Below are positions 54,354 to 63,593 of a stretch of DNA of 64,000 nucleotides, piece by piece. The notes under the pieces were generated by a model. That model searched no databases. It worked only from the letters and a program-made list of their open reading frames with translations, and was not told the DNA's origin. The stretch is from Amaricoccus sp047275745 (GTDB taxonomy: Bacteria; Pseudomonadota; Alphaproteobacteria; Rhodobacterales; Rhodobacteraceae): the NCBI RefSeq assembly GCF_047275745.1, contig NZ_JBKQWU010000001.1, forward strand, positions 186,001-250,000, given 5' to 3'. The position numbers and the translations under genes were made by a program. The stretch's first letter is position 1. Every line of letters starts with the position of its first letter.

Positions 54354-55697
54354 ATGTTCAACAAGATCCTGATCGCCAACCGGGGCGAGATCGCGCTGCG
54401 AATCCATCGTGCCTGCAAGGAGATGGGCATCCAGACGGTCGCGATCCATTCGACCGCCGATGCCAATGCGATGCATGTGCGTATGGCCGACGAAAGCGTC
54501 TGCGTCGGCCCGCCGCCCGCGTCGCAATCCTATCTCTCGATCCCGAATCTGATCGCCGCCTGCGAGATCACCGGAGCCGAGGCGATCCATCCGGGCTACG
54601 GCTTCCTCTCGGAGAACGCGAGCTTCGTCCAGATCGTCGAGGACCACGGGCTGACCTTCATCGGCCCGTCCTCGGAGCACATCCGGCTGATGGGCGACAA
54701 GATCACCGCCAAGGAGACGATGCGCAAGCTCGGCGTGCCCTGCGTGCCCGGCTCGGACGGCGGCGTGCCGACACTCGAAGAGGCGCTGCGTCTCGCGGAC
54801 GAGATCGGCTACCCGGTCATCGTCAAGGCGACGGCGGGGGGCGGCGGCCGCGGCATGAAGGTGGCGCGGAGCCCCCATGACATGGAGATCGCCTTCGGCG
54901 CGGCGCGCAGCGAAGCCAAGGCGGCCTTCGGCAATGACGAGGTCTATCTCGAGAAGTATCTCGAGAAGCCGCGCCACATCGAGGTGCAGGTCTTCGGCGA
55001 CGGCCGGGGCGGCGCGGTGCATCTCGGCGAACGCGACTGCTCGCTGCAGCGGCGGCACCAGAAGGTGCTGGAGGAGGCGCCCTCCCCGGTCATCGACGCC
55101 AAGACCCGCGCGAGGATCGGCAAGACCTGCTCCGAGGCGATCGGCCGGATCAAGTATTCCGGCGCCGGCACGATCGAGTTCCTGTTCGAGGACGGCGAGT
55201 TCTATTTCATCGAGATGAACACCCGCCTGCAGGTCGAGCATCCGGTCACCGAGGCGATCTATGATGTCGATCTGGTCCAGGAGCAGATCCGCGTCGCCGC
55301 CGGGAAGAAGATGTCCTTCACCCAGGAGGATCTGGTTCCGAACGGCCATGCGATCGAATGCCGGATCAACGCCGAGAAACTGCCGAACTTCCAGCCGAGC
55401 CCGGGCCGTGTCCGGACCTATTACGCGCCCGGCGGGCTCGGGGTCAGGATGGACAGCGCGGTCTACGACGGCTATGTGATCCCGCCCTATTACGACAGCC
55501 TCGTCGGCAAGCTGATCGTCCATGCCCGCAACCGCGATCTCGCGCTCGCGCGGCTCAGGCGCGCGCTCAGGGAGCTGGTGATCGACGGCATCGACACGAC
55601 CACGCCGCTCTTCAACGCGCTCCTGGACGAGCCGGACATCCAGTCGGGGCGGTACAATATCCACTGGCTCGAAAAATGGCTCGCGCGCGCGGATTGA
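54354..55697 (+). CDS. accC: Acetyl-CoA carboxylase biotin carboxylase subunit
   Basis: AccC uses ATP and bicarbonate to carboxylate the biotin of AccB. The 447-residue ATP-grasp protein starts NKILIANRGEIALR. It has KATAGGGGRGMKV (glycine-rich ATP loop), HLGERDCSLQRRHQKVLEEAP, EMNTRLQVEHPVTE (catalytic and metal residues) and ECRINAE. It is co-transcribed with accB and followed by aat. Confidence 0.98.
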   Translation: MFNKILIANRGEIALRIHRACKEMGIQTVAIHSTADANAMHVRMADESVCVGPPPASQSYLSIPNLIAACEITGAEAIHPGYGFLSENASFVQIVEDHGLTFIGPSSEHIRLMGDKITAKETMRKLGVPCVPGSDGGVPTLEEALRLADEIGYPVIVKATAGGGGRGMKVARSPHDMEIAFGAARSEAKAAFGNDEVYLEKYLEKPRHIEVQVFGDGRGGAVHLGERDCSLQRRHQKVLEEAPSPVIDAKTRARIGKTCSEAIGRIKYSGAGTIEFLFEDGEFYFIEMNTRLQVEHPVTEAIYDVDLVQEQIRVAAGKKMSFTQEDLVPNGHAIECRINAEKLPNFQPSPGRVRTYYAPGGLGVRMDSAVYDGYVIPPYYDSLVGKLIVHARNRDLALARLRRALRELVIDGIDTTTPLFNALLDEPDIQSGRYNIHWLEKWLARAD

Positions 55698-55725
55698 GCG
55701 CGCGCGGTCCGAGTGCGCGCCGGCC

Positions 55726-56400
55726 ATGGCCTCCGAAGCCGCGCTGACCCCCCGCCTGCTGCTGCGCGCCTATGCCTCGGGCGTCTTCCCGATGGCCGAC
55801 GACGCCGAGGCGGAGGACCTGTTCTGGATCGATCCGCTGCGCCGGGGCGTCCTGCCGCTGGACGAGATGCACATCTCCCGCCGGCTCGCGCGGGATTTTC
55901 TCCGCAAGGAATTCGAGATCCGCGTCGATGCCGACTTCGCCGGCACCGTCGAAGCCTGCGCCGAGCGCGAGAACACCTGGATCAATCGCGAGATCCATCG
56001 CCTCTACGCCGGGCTGCACCGGATGGGCCACGCGCATTCTGTCGAGGTCTGGCAGGAAGACAGGCTCGTCGGCGGGCTTTACGGCGTGACGCTCGGCGCG
56101 GCGTTCTTTGGAGAGAGCATGTTCAGCCGGATGCGCGACGCCTCGAAGTTCGCCCTGGTGGCCCTCGTCGCGCGGCTACGCGCTGGCGGATTCACCCTGC
56201 TCGACACGCAGTTCATCACGCCGCATCTCGAAAGCCTCGGCGCGGTCGAAATCTCCCGCGAGGCCTATCACGCACGCCTCGCCGATGCCCTGCGCCGGCC
56301 TGCGGATTTCCGTGCCCTGCCCGCCGAAGCGCCACGCCGCGCCCTGCTCGACCTCGCGCGTGACCTTGGCAAGATCGGGTCGGATGGACTCAACCCCTGA
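55726..56400 (+). CDS. aat: Leucyl/phenylalanyl-tRNA--protein transferase
   Basis: Aat attaches Leu or Phe to N-terminal Arg or Lys of proteins, making N-degrons for ClpAP. The 224-residue GNAT-like protein contains LLRAYASGVFPMADD, FWIDPLRRGVLPLDEMHISRRLAR, the TWINREIHRLYAGLHRMGHAHSVEVW motif, GLYGVTLGAAFFGESMFSR and LDTQFITPHLESLGAVEI, all typical. It starts 28 bases after accC. A terminator follows. Confidence 0.96.
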   Translation: MASEAALTPRLLLRAYASGVFPMADDAEAEDLFWIDPLRRGVLPLDEMHISRRLARDFLRKEFEIRVDADFAGTVEACAERENTWINREIHRLYAGLHRMGHAHSVEVWQEDRLVGGLYGVTLGAAFFGESMFSRMRDASKFALVALVARLRAGGFTLLDTQFITPHLESLGAVEISREAYHARLADALRRPADFRALPAEAPRRALLDLARDLGKIGSDGLNP

Positions 56401-56445
56401 GAAGGGATCGTGCCCGGATTCAAGGAGTTGAAGCGGAATCCTTGG

Positions 56446-56468
56446 ACCGCATCAGTCCGATGCGGTTT
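56446..56468 (+). terminator. Rho-independent terminator after aat
   Basis: An 8-bp perfect stem (56446-56453 and 56459-56466) with a 5-base loop and a short T run, in the interval between the convergent aat and DUF2155 genes. It would also serve the opposite strand in part. Confidence 0.65.
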
Positions 56469-56480
56469 CGCTACGAGGGA

Positions 56481-56858
56481 TCAGCCGTTCTCGCACCCCA
56501 CCACCCAGACGTCATAGCGCGGATGGTCGAGCGCCGAGAGCGCCGGTGAGGAGGCGAACATCCAGCCCGAGAATCTCGGCTCAGCCTCCCGCGTGTCCCG
56601 GATCCTCAGGAATGCCTCCGCGTCGCCCTTCGGGTCGTCGGCCGGAATCCGGCAGGCATCGGCGGTGATCTCGAGCCGGCCGAAGCGGACGGTCTCCCCG
56701 ACATTGAGCGTCAGATCGGTGGTTGCCCCGTTCAGGGTATCGAGCGCCTTCAGATCCACCCGCGCCACAGTCACGGTGCGCTGGTCGTTCGTGACCGTCT
56801 GGGCGGCGGCCTGAAGCCCCGCGCAGAGCCCTGCCGCCAGAACGACGAAGCGTATCAC
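56481..56858 (-). CDS. DUF2155 domain-containing secreted protein
   Basis: A 125-residue protein with a signal peptide (about 1-20, AAAQ) and a compact domain of the alphaproteobacterial DUF2155 family. Its features are VARVDLKALDTLNGATTDLTLNVGE, GRLEITADACRIP, then FSGWMFASSPALSALDHPRYDVWVVGC. Two Cys may form a disulfide. Function unknown. It overlaps mlaD upstream by four bases, so it may act in envelope lipid maintenance. Confidence 0.88.
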   Translation of the reverse strand: MIRFVVLAAGLCAGLQAAAQTVTNDQRTVTVARVDLKALDTLNGATTDLTLNVGETVRFGRLEITADACRIPADDPKGDAEAFLRIRDTREAEPRFSGWMFASSPALSALDHPRYDVWVVGCENG

Positions 56859-57301
56859 TGCGATGATCCGGTCCCGAAGCGCATCAGCAGGTTCAACAGG
56901 TCGATCGAGCCTTGCGTGTTCAGGATCTCGTCCCCGGACGCGAGCAGAACCTCGGAGGCGCCGGGCTGGATCTCGAGGAAGTTCCCGCCCAGGAGCCCCT
57001 CGGAGGCAATCTTCACATCGGAATCGTCCGGCACGCCGAGATCGTTCGGCACGGTGAAGGTCGCCGACGCCTGATAGGTCTGAGGATCGAGCGTCAGCCC
57101 GGTGACCGTCCCGACCTTGATCCCCGCGACGCGCACATCGGTGCCGACGGAAATGCCATTAGCATCGCGGAACTTCGCGGTGAGCGGCATGTCGGCCGAG
57201 CCGAGACCATGCCCGCTGGTCTGGCCCGCATAGAGTGCGAAACCGGCGGCGGTCACAAGAACGACGGCGCCGATGATCGCTTCGGCGGCACTGTTAGCCA
57301 T
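56855..57301 (-). CDS. mlaD: MlaD-family substrate-binding protein (MCE domain)
   Basis: MlaD is the periplasmic-facing MCE subunit of the MlaFEDB lipid transporter. The 148-residue protein has a single N-terminal membrane helix (about 8-28) and one MCE domain with the typical GISVGTDVRVAGIKVGTVTGLTLD..YQASATFTV pattern, ending at the DILNTQGSIDLLNLL segment. mlaE, mlaF and mlaB are not in the window. It lies 27 bases after the NDUFA12-like gene and overlaps the DUF2155 gene. Confidence 0.92.
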   Translation of the reverse strand: MANSAAEAIIGAVVLVTAAGFALYAGQTSGHGLGSADMPLTAKFRDANGISVGTDVRVAGIKVGTVTGLTLDPQTYQASATFTVPNDLGVPDDSDVKIASEGLLGGNFLEIQPGASEVLLASGDEILNTQGSIDLLNLLMRFGTGSSQ

Positions 57302-57328
57302 GAAGTTGTTCCCTTGCTCGGAACGCCC

Positions 57329-57703
57329 TTACTCGGGCGTCCAGGCCTCGTAGTCGCGCGGCACACCCGGGCCGGTCGCGAGGAGGCTGCCTGACGGATG
57401 GTAGGCGGCCGGGCCGCCGGTCGGATTGGCGCGATGCGGCTGCACCCAGGACTTGGTCGGAAGCTCGGCCTCGGTCGGCGGCTGCTGCCAGGTAAAGTGC
57501 AGCCAGCCGTGCCATTCCGGGGCGATCCGGCTCGCCTCGACATCGCCGTTGAAGATCACCCAACGGCGGGTTCCGGCGGCGTTCTGGTAGTAGACGTTGC
57601 CTTCGGCATCCTCGCCCACCTTCTTGCCATGCCGCCACGTGTAGAACCGCGTGGCCAGGGTCTCGCCGTTCCACCAGGTCAGCGCCTGCAAGAGCCACTT
57701 CAT
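57329..57703 (-). CDS. NADH:ubiquinone oxidoreductase subunit NDUFA12 (B17.2-like)
   Basis: An accessory subunit of respiratory complex I that occurs in Alphaproteobacteria and mitochondria. The 124-residue protein has WWNGETLATRFYTWRHGKKVGEDAEGNVYYQN, RRWVIFNGDVEASRIAPEWHGWLHFTWQQPP and the C-terminal HRANPTGGPAAYHPSG, all family hallmarks. ATG 57703 has GGAG 8 bases upstream and is the family start; an upstream ATG at 57739 is less likely. Confidence 0.94.
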   Translation of the reverse strand: MKWLLQALTWWNGETLATRFYTWRHGKKVGEDAEGNVYYQNAAGTRRWVIFNGDVEASRIAPEWHGWLHFTWQQPPTEAELPTKSWVQPHRANPTGGPAAYHPSGSLLATGPGVPRDYEAWTPE

Positions 57704-57907
57704 GCCGTTCACTCCGTTCAACCTGATTCCTAATCGCACATGGACCCGACCCGGTCCAGCCCCGCCGAACGGCCCTGGCCATCACTGATCCGGTATCGTC
57801 GCGACCGACCTGCTGGAACCTCGTCCGATCCGCCCGCGCGCCGGTCCAGTACAGCGACGCGAGCCATGGCCGCGAGTCGCCAGAGTGGACAGCCCAAGGA
57901 AGCCCAA

Positions 57908-57939
57908 GGTTGCGCGCGCCCGGACGAGCGCGCGCAACC
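57908..57939 (-). terminator. Hairpin, likely terminator downstream of clpX
   Basis: A perfect 12-bp inverted repeat (57908-57919 and 57928-57939) with an 8-base loop lies 28 bases beyond the clpX stop. Only two Ts follow on the minus strand, so it may act as a terminator or an mRNA end stabiliser. Confidence 0.55.
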
Positions 57940-57966
57940 CGGAGGATTCGGCTACCCGCCCGGTTC

Positions 57967-59232
57967 TCAGGACGCCGAGGCCGAGCCTTCCTTGCGGTCG
58001 GCGTAGATCAGGAGCGGTTCTCCCTTGCGCAGGATGCAGTCCTCGTTGACCACGACCTCCTCCACGCCCTGCATCGAGGGCAGGTCGAACATCGTGTCGA
58101 GCAGGACCTCCTCGAGGATCGAGCGCAGGCCGCGCGCGCCGGTCTTGCGGTCGATCGCCCGCTTCGCCACGGCGCGCAGCGCATCCTCGGTGAAGGTGAG
58201 CTTCACATCCTCCATCTCGAAGAGCCGCTGATACTGCTTGATCAGCGCGTTCTTCGGTTCGGTCAGGATGGTGATGAGCGCGTCCTCATCCAGATCGTTC
58301 AGCGTCGCGAGCACCGGCAGGCGGCCGACGAACTCCGGGATCAGCCCGAATTTCAGCAGATCCTCCGGCTCCAGCTCCTGGAAGAGTTCGCCCACGCGGC
58401 GATCGTCGGTGTCCTTCACATCGGCTCCGAAGCCCATGGCCGAGCCCCGGCCGCGCTGCGCGATGATCTTGTCGAGCCCGGCGAAGGCGCCGCCGCAGAT
58501 GAAGAGGATATTGGTCGTGTCCACCTGCAGGAATTCCTGCTGCGGATGCTTGCGCCCGCCCTGCGGCGGAACGGAGGCGACCGTGCCCTCCATGATCTTC
58601 AGGAGCGCCTGCTGCACCCCCTCGCCCGAGACGTCGCGGGTGATCGAGGGATTGTCGGACTTGCGGCTGATCTTGTCGACCTCGTCGATATAGACGATGC
58701 CGCGCTGCGCCCGTTCGACATTGTATTCGGCGGCCTGCAGGAGCTTCAGGATGATGTTCTCGACATCTTCGCCGACATAGCCCGCCTCCGTCAGCGTCGT
58801 CGCATCCGCCATGGTGAAGGGCACGTCGAGGATGCGGGCGAGCGTCTGCGCCAGCAGCGTCTTGCCGCAGCCGGTCGGGCCGATCAGCATGATGTTCGAC
58901 TTCTGCAGCTCGACATCCGAGTTCTTCTGCGCGTGGTTCAGCCGCTTGTAGTGGTTGTGCACCGCGACCGAGAGCACGCGCTTGGCGATCTTCTGGCCGA
59001 TGACATAGTCGTCGAGGACCTTGCAGATCTCCTGCGGAGTAGGCACCCCGTCGGAGGATTTGACGAGATTGCTCTTCGTCTCCTCCCGGATGATATCCAT
59101 GCAGAGCTCGACGCATTCATCGCAGATGAACACGGTCGGACCTGCGATCAGCTTGCGCACCTCGTGCTGGCTCTTGCCGCAGAAAGAGCAGTAGAGAGTG
59201 TTCTTCGCGTCTCCGCCGCTTGTTTTGCTCAT
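57967..59232 (-). CDS. clpX: ATP-dependent Clp protease ATP-binding subunit ClpX
   Basis: ClpX unfolds substrates and feeds them to ClpP. The 421-residue protein has an N-terminal C4 Zn-binding domain (CSFCGKS and CDEC), Walker A GPTGCGKT, Walker B (IVYIDEVDKI), the pore loop, and the IGF-type loop near the C-terminus. The ATG at 59232 was chosen over the 59265 start because the family begins with MSKxxG before the Zn motif. clpP lies upstream on the same strand, 136 bases away. Confidence 0.97.
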   Translation of the reverse strand: MSKTSGGDAKNTLYCSFCGKSQHEVRKLIAGPTVFICDECVELCMDIIREETKSNLVKSSDGVPTPQEICKVLDDYVIGQKIAKRVLSVAVHNHYKRLNHAQKNSDVELQKSNIMLIGPTGCGKTLLAQTLARILDVPFTMADATTLTEAGYVGEDVENIILKLLQAAEYNVERAQRGIVYIDEVDKISRKSDNPSITRDVSGEGVQQALLKIMEGTVASVPPQGGRKHPQQEFLQVDTTNILFICGGAFAGLDKIIAQRGRGSAMGFGADVKDTDDRRVGELFQELEPEDLLKFGLIPEFVGRLPVLATLNDLDEDALITILTEPKNALIKQYQRLFEMEDVKLTFTEDALRAVAKRAIDRKTGARGLRSILEEVLLDTMFDLPSMQGVEEVVVNEDCILRKGEPLLIYADRKEGSASAS

Positions 59233-59368
59233 TCTCCGCCTCCGGCTTTCGCCAAAACTTTCCACGCCCCGCCCCGCGGCCCCCCGGGGAGGCCGGATTT
59301 CATAGGAGCATGGCTGTCACGCCAATGACAAGTCCAAAGGCGCCACAAGGTTTCGTGACGCCCATTGT

Positions 59369-59989
59369 TTACGCGGCGACCGTCTCGCGCTTGGTCACGA
59401 TCTCGTCGATCAGACCCCACTCCTTCGAATCCTCCGCCGACATGAAGCGGTCGCGCTCCAACGCGGCCTCGACGACGTCGAAAGGCTGGCCGGTGTGGTG
59501 TTCGTAGATCCGGTTGAGCCGGTCCTTGAGCGCCTGGGTCTCGCGCGCGTGGATCATGATGTCCGTGGCCTGGCCCTGGTACCCGCCCGAGGGCTGATGC
59601 ACCATGATCCGGCTGTTCGGAAGGCTGAAGCGCATGCCCTTCTCGCCGGCGGTGAGAAGCAGCGAGCCCATCGAGGCGGCCTGGCCGCAGCAGAGCGTGG
59701 AGACCGGCGGCTTGATGTACTGCATCGTGTCGTAGATCGACAGGCCGGAAGTGACGACACCGCCCGGGCTGTTGATATAGAGCGCGATTTCCTTCTTCGG
59801 GTTCTCGGCCTCGAGGAAGAGCAGCTGGGCGACGATGAGCGTGGACATCCCGTCATGGATCGGCCCGGAGACGAAGATGATCCGTTCCTTCAGCAGACGG
59901 GAGAAGATATCATAGGCGCGCTCGCCGCGGGCGGTCTGCTCGACCACCATCGGCACCAGATTCATATAAGTTTCAATGGGATCTTTCAT
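59369..59989 (-). CDS. clpP: ATP-dependent Clp protease proteolytic subunit ClpP
   Basis: The barrel peptidase partner of ClpX. In the 206-residue protein the catalytic Ser106 lies in CGQAASMGS and His131 in MVHQPSGG. The NSPGG oxyanion loop (about 73-77) and the EDSKEWGLID C-terminus are also present. The gene precedes clpX. Confidence 0.97.
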   Translation of the reverse strand: MKDPIETYMNLVPMVVEQTARGERAYDIFSRLLKERIIFVSGPIHDGMSTLIVAQLLFLEAENPKKEIALYINSPGGVVTSGLSIYDTMQYIKPPVSTLCCGQAASMGSLLLTAGEKGMRFSLPNSRIMVHQPSGGYQGQATDIMIHARETQALKDRLNRIYEHHTGQPFDVVEAALERDRFMSAEDSKEWGLIDEIVTKRETVAA

Positions 59990-60232
59990 CGCGGATCTTG
60001 CCTGTCGCTATATTGGGACCCCGCGCGCGGGGGGCCGTCACGCAAGATTAGTCATCGCCCCGCGGCTCCGCAAGGGGCCGGGGGCGCGATTCCGGGGCAT
60101 GCTGAACGCGAGTCAAGAACTTCGTTAATCCCCGATTCACCCCGCGCCGAGGGAACCGGTACCGGCGCGGCCGCCACGGGCCGCGCCACGTCCGGGCGCC
60201 CTGGAAGACGCCGGTGGAACACGCCGGGACGA

Positions 60233-61678
60233 TCAGCTCGCCGGGGAGTTCCCCGATGCGTTCTCCGCGGCATCCTCGGCGGCCGTCTCCGGGGCGCTCT
60301 CCGCAGCAGCCTTCTCGGAGCCCTTCTCGGTGGCGCCCCCGCCCGGGATCTCGTCGCCCAGCGCCTCGATCGCCGCCTGAAGCTCTTCCTTGGTTACCGA
60401 CTTCTCGGTCACCTGGGCCTGCTCGACGATGTGGTCGACCACCTTGTCCTCGAAGAGCGGCGCGCGCATCTGCTGGAGCGCCGCCGGATTCTGCTGGACG
60501 AACTCGAAGAACTGGCGCTCCTGGCCCGGATACTGCCGCGCCTGCGAGATGATCGCGCGCTGCAGTTCCTGATCCGTCACCGTCACCTCGGCCTTCGCGC
60601 CGATCTCGGCCAGGAGGAGACCGAGCCGGACCCGCCGCTCGGCGAGCTTGCCGTGCTCGTCGGTCGGTTCGATCTCGCCATGGTCATGGCCGTGATGGTC
60701 GGAATGCTCCTCGTGCCAGAGCTGATGGGCGATCTGCCTGGCTTCCGCGTCCACGAGCACCGGGGGCAGTTCGAACTTCACGAGACCGTCGAGCGCGTCC
60801 ATCAGGTTGCGCTTCAGGACCGCGCGGCTGGCCTGGCCGTATTCGTCGCGGAGCCGGCCCCGGACCTGCTCCTTCAGCGCGTCGAGCGAATCGGAACCGA
60901 ACCGCTTCGCGAGTTCGTCGTCGATCTCCGCCGCCTTCGGCTTGCGCACTTCCTTCACGACGCAGGCGAAGACCGCTTCCTTGCCCGCGAGATGCGCCGC
61001 GCCATACTGTTCGGGGAAGGTCACCGTCACGTCCGGCGTGTCGCCCGCCTTGGCGCCGATGAGCTGCTCCTCGAAACCGGGGATGAAGCTGCCGGAGCCG
61101 AGCACCAGCGGGAAGTCCTCCGCCGCGCCGCCCTCGAATTCGGTGCCGTCGACCGAGCCCTTGAAATCGATGCTGAGCTGATCACCCGATTCAGCCGCGG
61201 TGCCTTCCGGCGCCGCTTCGAAGGCCTTGGCCGAGTCCGCGAGATTGCCGAGCGCCTCGTCAACCGACTCCTCGTCGATCTCGGCGACCAGCCGCTCGAG
61301 CGCGATGTCGCCGAGCGCGACCTCGGGAACGGTCGGCAGCTTCTCGTAGGCCATCGACACCTGCACGTCCTGACCCTCTTCCCAGTCCTCGTTGGCGACC
61401 TTCACCTCGGGCTGGACGGCGGGGCGGTCGCCGGTCTGCTCGAAATGCTCGCGCATCGCGGCGTCGATCGTCTCCTGCATCGCCTCGCCGAGCACGGACT
61501 TGCCGAACATCTTCTTCATCAGCGCGGCGGGTGCCTTGCCCTTGCGGAAGCCCTTCATCTGAAAGTCCTTGCGGGCTTCCTCGAGCTTCTCGTTGACCTT
61601 GGCCTCGAGCTCACCAGCCGGAACCGTGATCGAATATTCCCGCTTCAAACCCTCGTTCAGGGTCTCCACAACCTGCAT
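60233..61678 (-). CDS. tig: Trigger factor
   Basis: A ribosome-associated chaperone and peptidyl-prolyl isomerase. The 481-residue protein has the N-terminal ribosome-binding domain with the signature GFRKGKAP (residues near 43), a central FKBP-type domain (about 160-245), and the long C-terminal helical chaperone domain. An acidic/Ala tail (AAESAPETAAEDAAENA) ends it. It is longer than the E. coli protein because of that tail. It is transcribed from the tRNA-Leu side toward clpP. Confidence 0.96.
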   Translation of the reverse strand: MQVVETLNEGLKREYSITVPAGELEAKVNEKLEEARKDFQMKGFRKGKAPAALMKKMFGKSVLGEAMQETIDAAMREHFEQTGDRPAVQPEVKVANEDWEEGQDVQVSMAYEKLPTVPEVALGDIALERLVAEIDEESVDEALGNLADSAKAFEAAPEGTAAESGDQLSIDFKGSVDGTEFEGGAAEDFPLVLGSGSFIPGFEEQLIGAKAGDTPDVTVTFPEQYGAAHLAGKEAVFACVVKEVRKPKAAEIDDELAKRFGSDSLDALKEQVRGRLRDEYGQASRAVLKRNLMDALDGLVKFELPPVLVDAEARQIAHQLWHEEHSDHHGHDHGEIEPTDEHGKLAERRVRLGLLLAEIGAKAEVTVTDQELQRAIISQARQYPGQERQFFEFVQQNPAALQQMRAPLFEDKVVDHIVEQAQVTEKSVTKEELQAAIEALGDEIPGGGATEKGSEKAAAESAPETAAEDAAENASGNSPAS

Positions 61679-62027
61679 CTCGCATCCTCGCCATATCGTT
61701 CGGCACGGGCGGGGGTTCTGCCACCCGCGCCGCGCGATGCCGAACCAGATCCGTCCGGTGCCGGCAACCGGGCCGGGAAACCCCTGATTTCCGCGAGGTT
61801 CCCGCTTCCCGTTCCGGCCTGTTCCCTTCCAAGCGCCGTCGGCGCGGCCACCAATCGCCCGCTTCCAGCGCCGGCCGCCGCCGCGCGCTGTCTACGAAGT
61901 CGCGCCAGCGAGCGCAAGGCCCCGCCCGTAGGCGAGCCCGCGCGCCGCGTCAAGCATCCCTCGGAAACCGGCGCCGCGCCGGCACCGGCTTGACAGCGAG
62001 CCCCTTCGCCCGGCATCTGGGGCCCGC

Positions 62028-62112
62028 GCGGGCGTGGCGGAACTGGTAGACGCAGCTGGTTTAGGTCCAGCCGGTGAGAGCCTTGGGGGTTCGAGTCCCT
62101 CCGCCCGCACCA
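62028..62112 (+). tRNA. tRNA-Leu (anticodon UAG)
   Basis: An 85-base tRNA with a 7-bp acceptor stem (GCGGGCG with CGCCCGC), discriminator A and encoded CCA (62110-62112). The D-loop contains the GG, the anticodon loop is TTTAGGT with anticodon TAG (62062-62064), and a long variable arm follows, typical of Leu. The T loop is TTCGAGT. The position beside trigger factor is usual in related genomes. Confidence 0.97.
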
Positions 62113-62357
62113 GATCGCCCTCGAACCTTCCCGCCGCGGGAAGCGTTTCCGCGCTCGCGGAAGCGATCCCCATGCATGCACGCTCGCCGAAAACGGTCCC
62201 GGTGCCGTGCAACCCGCGGGCTGACCGAACCGGTCCCTCGGCGCCCGGACGCGTCGCCGGGGCGCGAATCCCCGGCGCCTCGCGTAGCCACCCCGGTCGC
62301 AGGAGCGTAGGATGGGCTTGGGTCGGGCTGATCGACTCCGAGCGGGAGGGATGGACG

Positions 62358-63203
62358 ATGAGGCAGATGGCAATCACCCGCGATCTCGGCGCCCTTGTCG
62401 CAGCCGGGGTCGCAGCCGGGGCCGGGGCCGCGGCGGAGATCGCGATCGGGGTCGCAGCCGGTATTTCCGCGCTCGCGCCCGGGCCAGCGCGCGCCCAGGA
62501 CGCGGCCGCCCAGGCCAACAATCCGATCGCCGATACCCAGGCGGTGAGCTTCCAGAACCTCTACGCCGGCGAGTTGACCGGGATCAATCGCGACGCGAAC
62601 CAGTTCTACTTCCGCTACGCGCTGCCGTTCCGGGCGGTGGGCGCCCAGTGGCTGATGCGCGCGACCCTGCCGGTCAACAGCTTCCCCGACGCGGGTGGCG
62701 GGACCACGACCGGGATCGGCGATCTGAACATCCTCGCGGCCTATACCTTCGACACCGGCAACCCCGCGGTGAGCTTCGGCATCGGGCCGCAGTTCACGCT
62801 GCCGACGGCGAGCGACGACGCGGTCGGCGCCGAGAAGTGGCAGGCCGGTCTCGCGAACGTGCTCTTCAACGCGACGGACCCGACCTTCCAGTGGGGCTAT
62901 CTGCTGACATGGCAGGCGAGTTTCGCCGGCGACGACGACCGCGACTACGTGAGCCTCGGCGCCTTCCAGCCGTTCCTCTTCTACCAGCTCGGCCAGGGCT
63001 GGTACCTGCGCTCGACCGGCGTCTGGACCTACAATTTCGCCAGCGACGCCTATTCCATCCCGGTCGGCCTCGGCCTCGGGAAGGTCGTCAAGACCGAGCG
63101 CGCGGTGGTGAACGCCTTCGTCGAGCCGCAGTATTCGGTCGCGACCCATGGCGACGGGCAGCCGGAATGGGGTGCCTTCGCCGGGCTGAACTTCCAGTTC
63201 TGA
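62358..63203 (+). CDS. Predicted outer-membrane beta-barrel protein
   Basis: A 281-residue exported protein with an unusually long Ala/Gly-rich signal region (about residues 5-46, cut near ARAQD). The mature part alternates amphipathic strands (FYFRYALPFRAVG, WLMRATLPVN, AYTFDTG, FGIGPQFTLP, FLFYQLGQGWYLRSTGVW, VNAFVEPQYSV) and ends in a terminal Phe (NFQF), the outer-membrane insertion signature. It resembles the phenol-MetA-degradation/transporter-like family of barrels. GGGAGGG lies 7 bases before the ATG. Substrate unknown. Confidence 0.8.
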   Translation: MRQMAITRDLGALVAAGVAAGAGAAAEIAIGVAAGISALAPGPARAQDAAAQANNPIADTQAVSFQNLYAGELTGINRDANQFYFRYALPFRAVGAQWLMRATLPVNSFPDAGGGTTTGIGDLNILAAYTFDTGNPAVSFGIGPQFTLPTASDDAVGAEKWQAGLANVLFNATDPTFQWGYLLTWQASFAGDDDRDYVSLGAFQPFLFYQLGQGWYLRSTGVWTYNFASDAYSIPVGLGLGKVVKTERAVVNAFVEPQYSVATHGDGQPEWGAFAGLNFQF

Positions 63204-63233
63204 CCCCCGCCCCCGCCGCACCTCGATCCCCCC

Positions 63234-63593
63234 TCAGTCGCAGGGGGAGAGCGTGACCGGCGGTCCCGGCTCCGAGGCGAGATCGCGGCATTCACCCGCC
63301 GCGCAGAGGGTCCAGCCGCCGCCCGTCGCGCCCGAGGCGGCGAGCACGAGGTCTTGCCGGGGTGGCAGGACGGGGCGGTAGCTCCAGCCGCCTTCGACCG
63401 GCCGCGCGCCCTCCGGCGGCTCCATCCCCGCGCCCGAGCCACGCACGCGCGCCTCGACGATCTCGAGCCCGGCCGGCGTCACCTCCCAGCGCTCCCACCA
63501 TAGGGTCCGCTCGACCGAATGGGTCCAGGCGAGCGTGAACCCCGTCGCCGCGATCCGGATGAGACCAGCCGCGGTCGCGACGCAGAGGCTCAC
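63234..63593 (-). CDS. DUF1850 domain-containing protein, TRAP transporter-associated
   Basis: A 119-residue protein with a hydrophobic N-terminus (about 1-20) then FTLAWTHSVERTLWWERWEVTPAGLEIVEARVRGSGAGMEPPEGA, the DUF1850 signature. Such genes accompany TAXI-type TRAP transporters with fused permeases. The GTG at 63593 overlaps the permease stop (GTGA). Exported or membrane-bound; function unknown. Confidence 0.85.
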   Translation of the reverse strand: MSLCVATAAGLIRIAATGFTLAWTHSVERTLWWERWEVTPAGLEIVEARVRGSGAGMEPPEGARPVEGGWSYRPVLPPRQDLVLAASGATGGGWTLCAAGECRDLASEPGPPVTLSPCD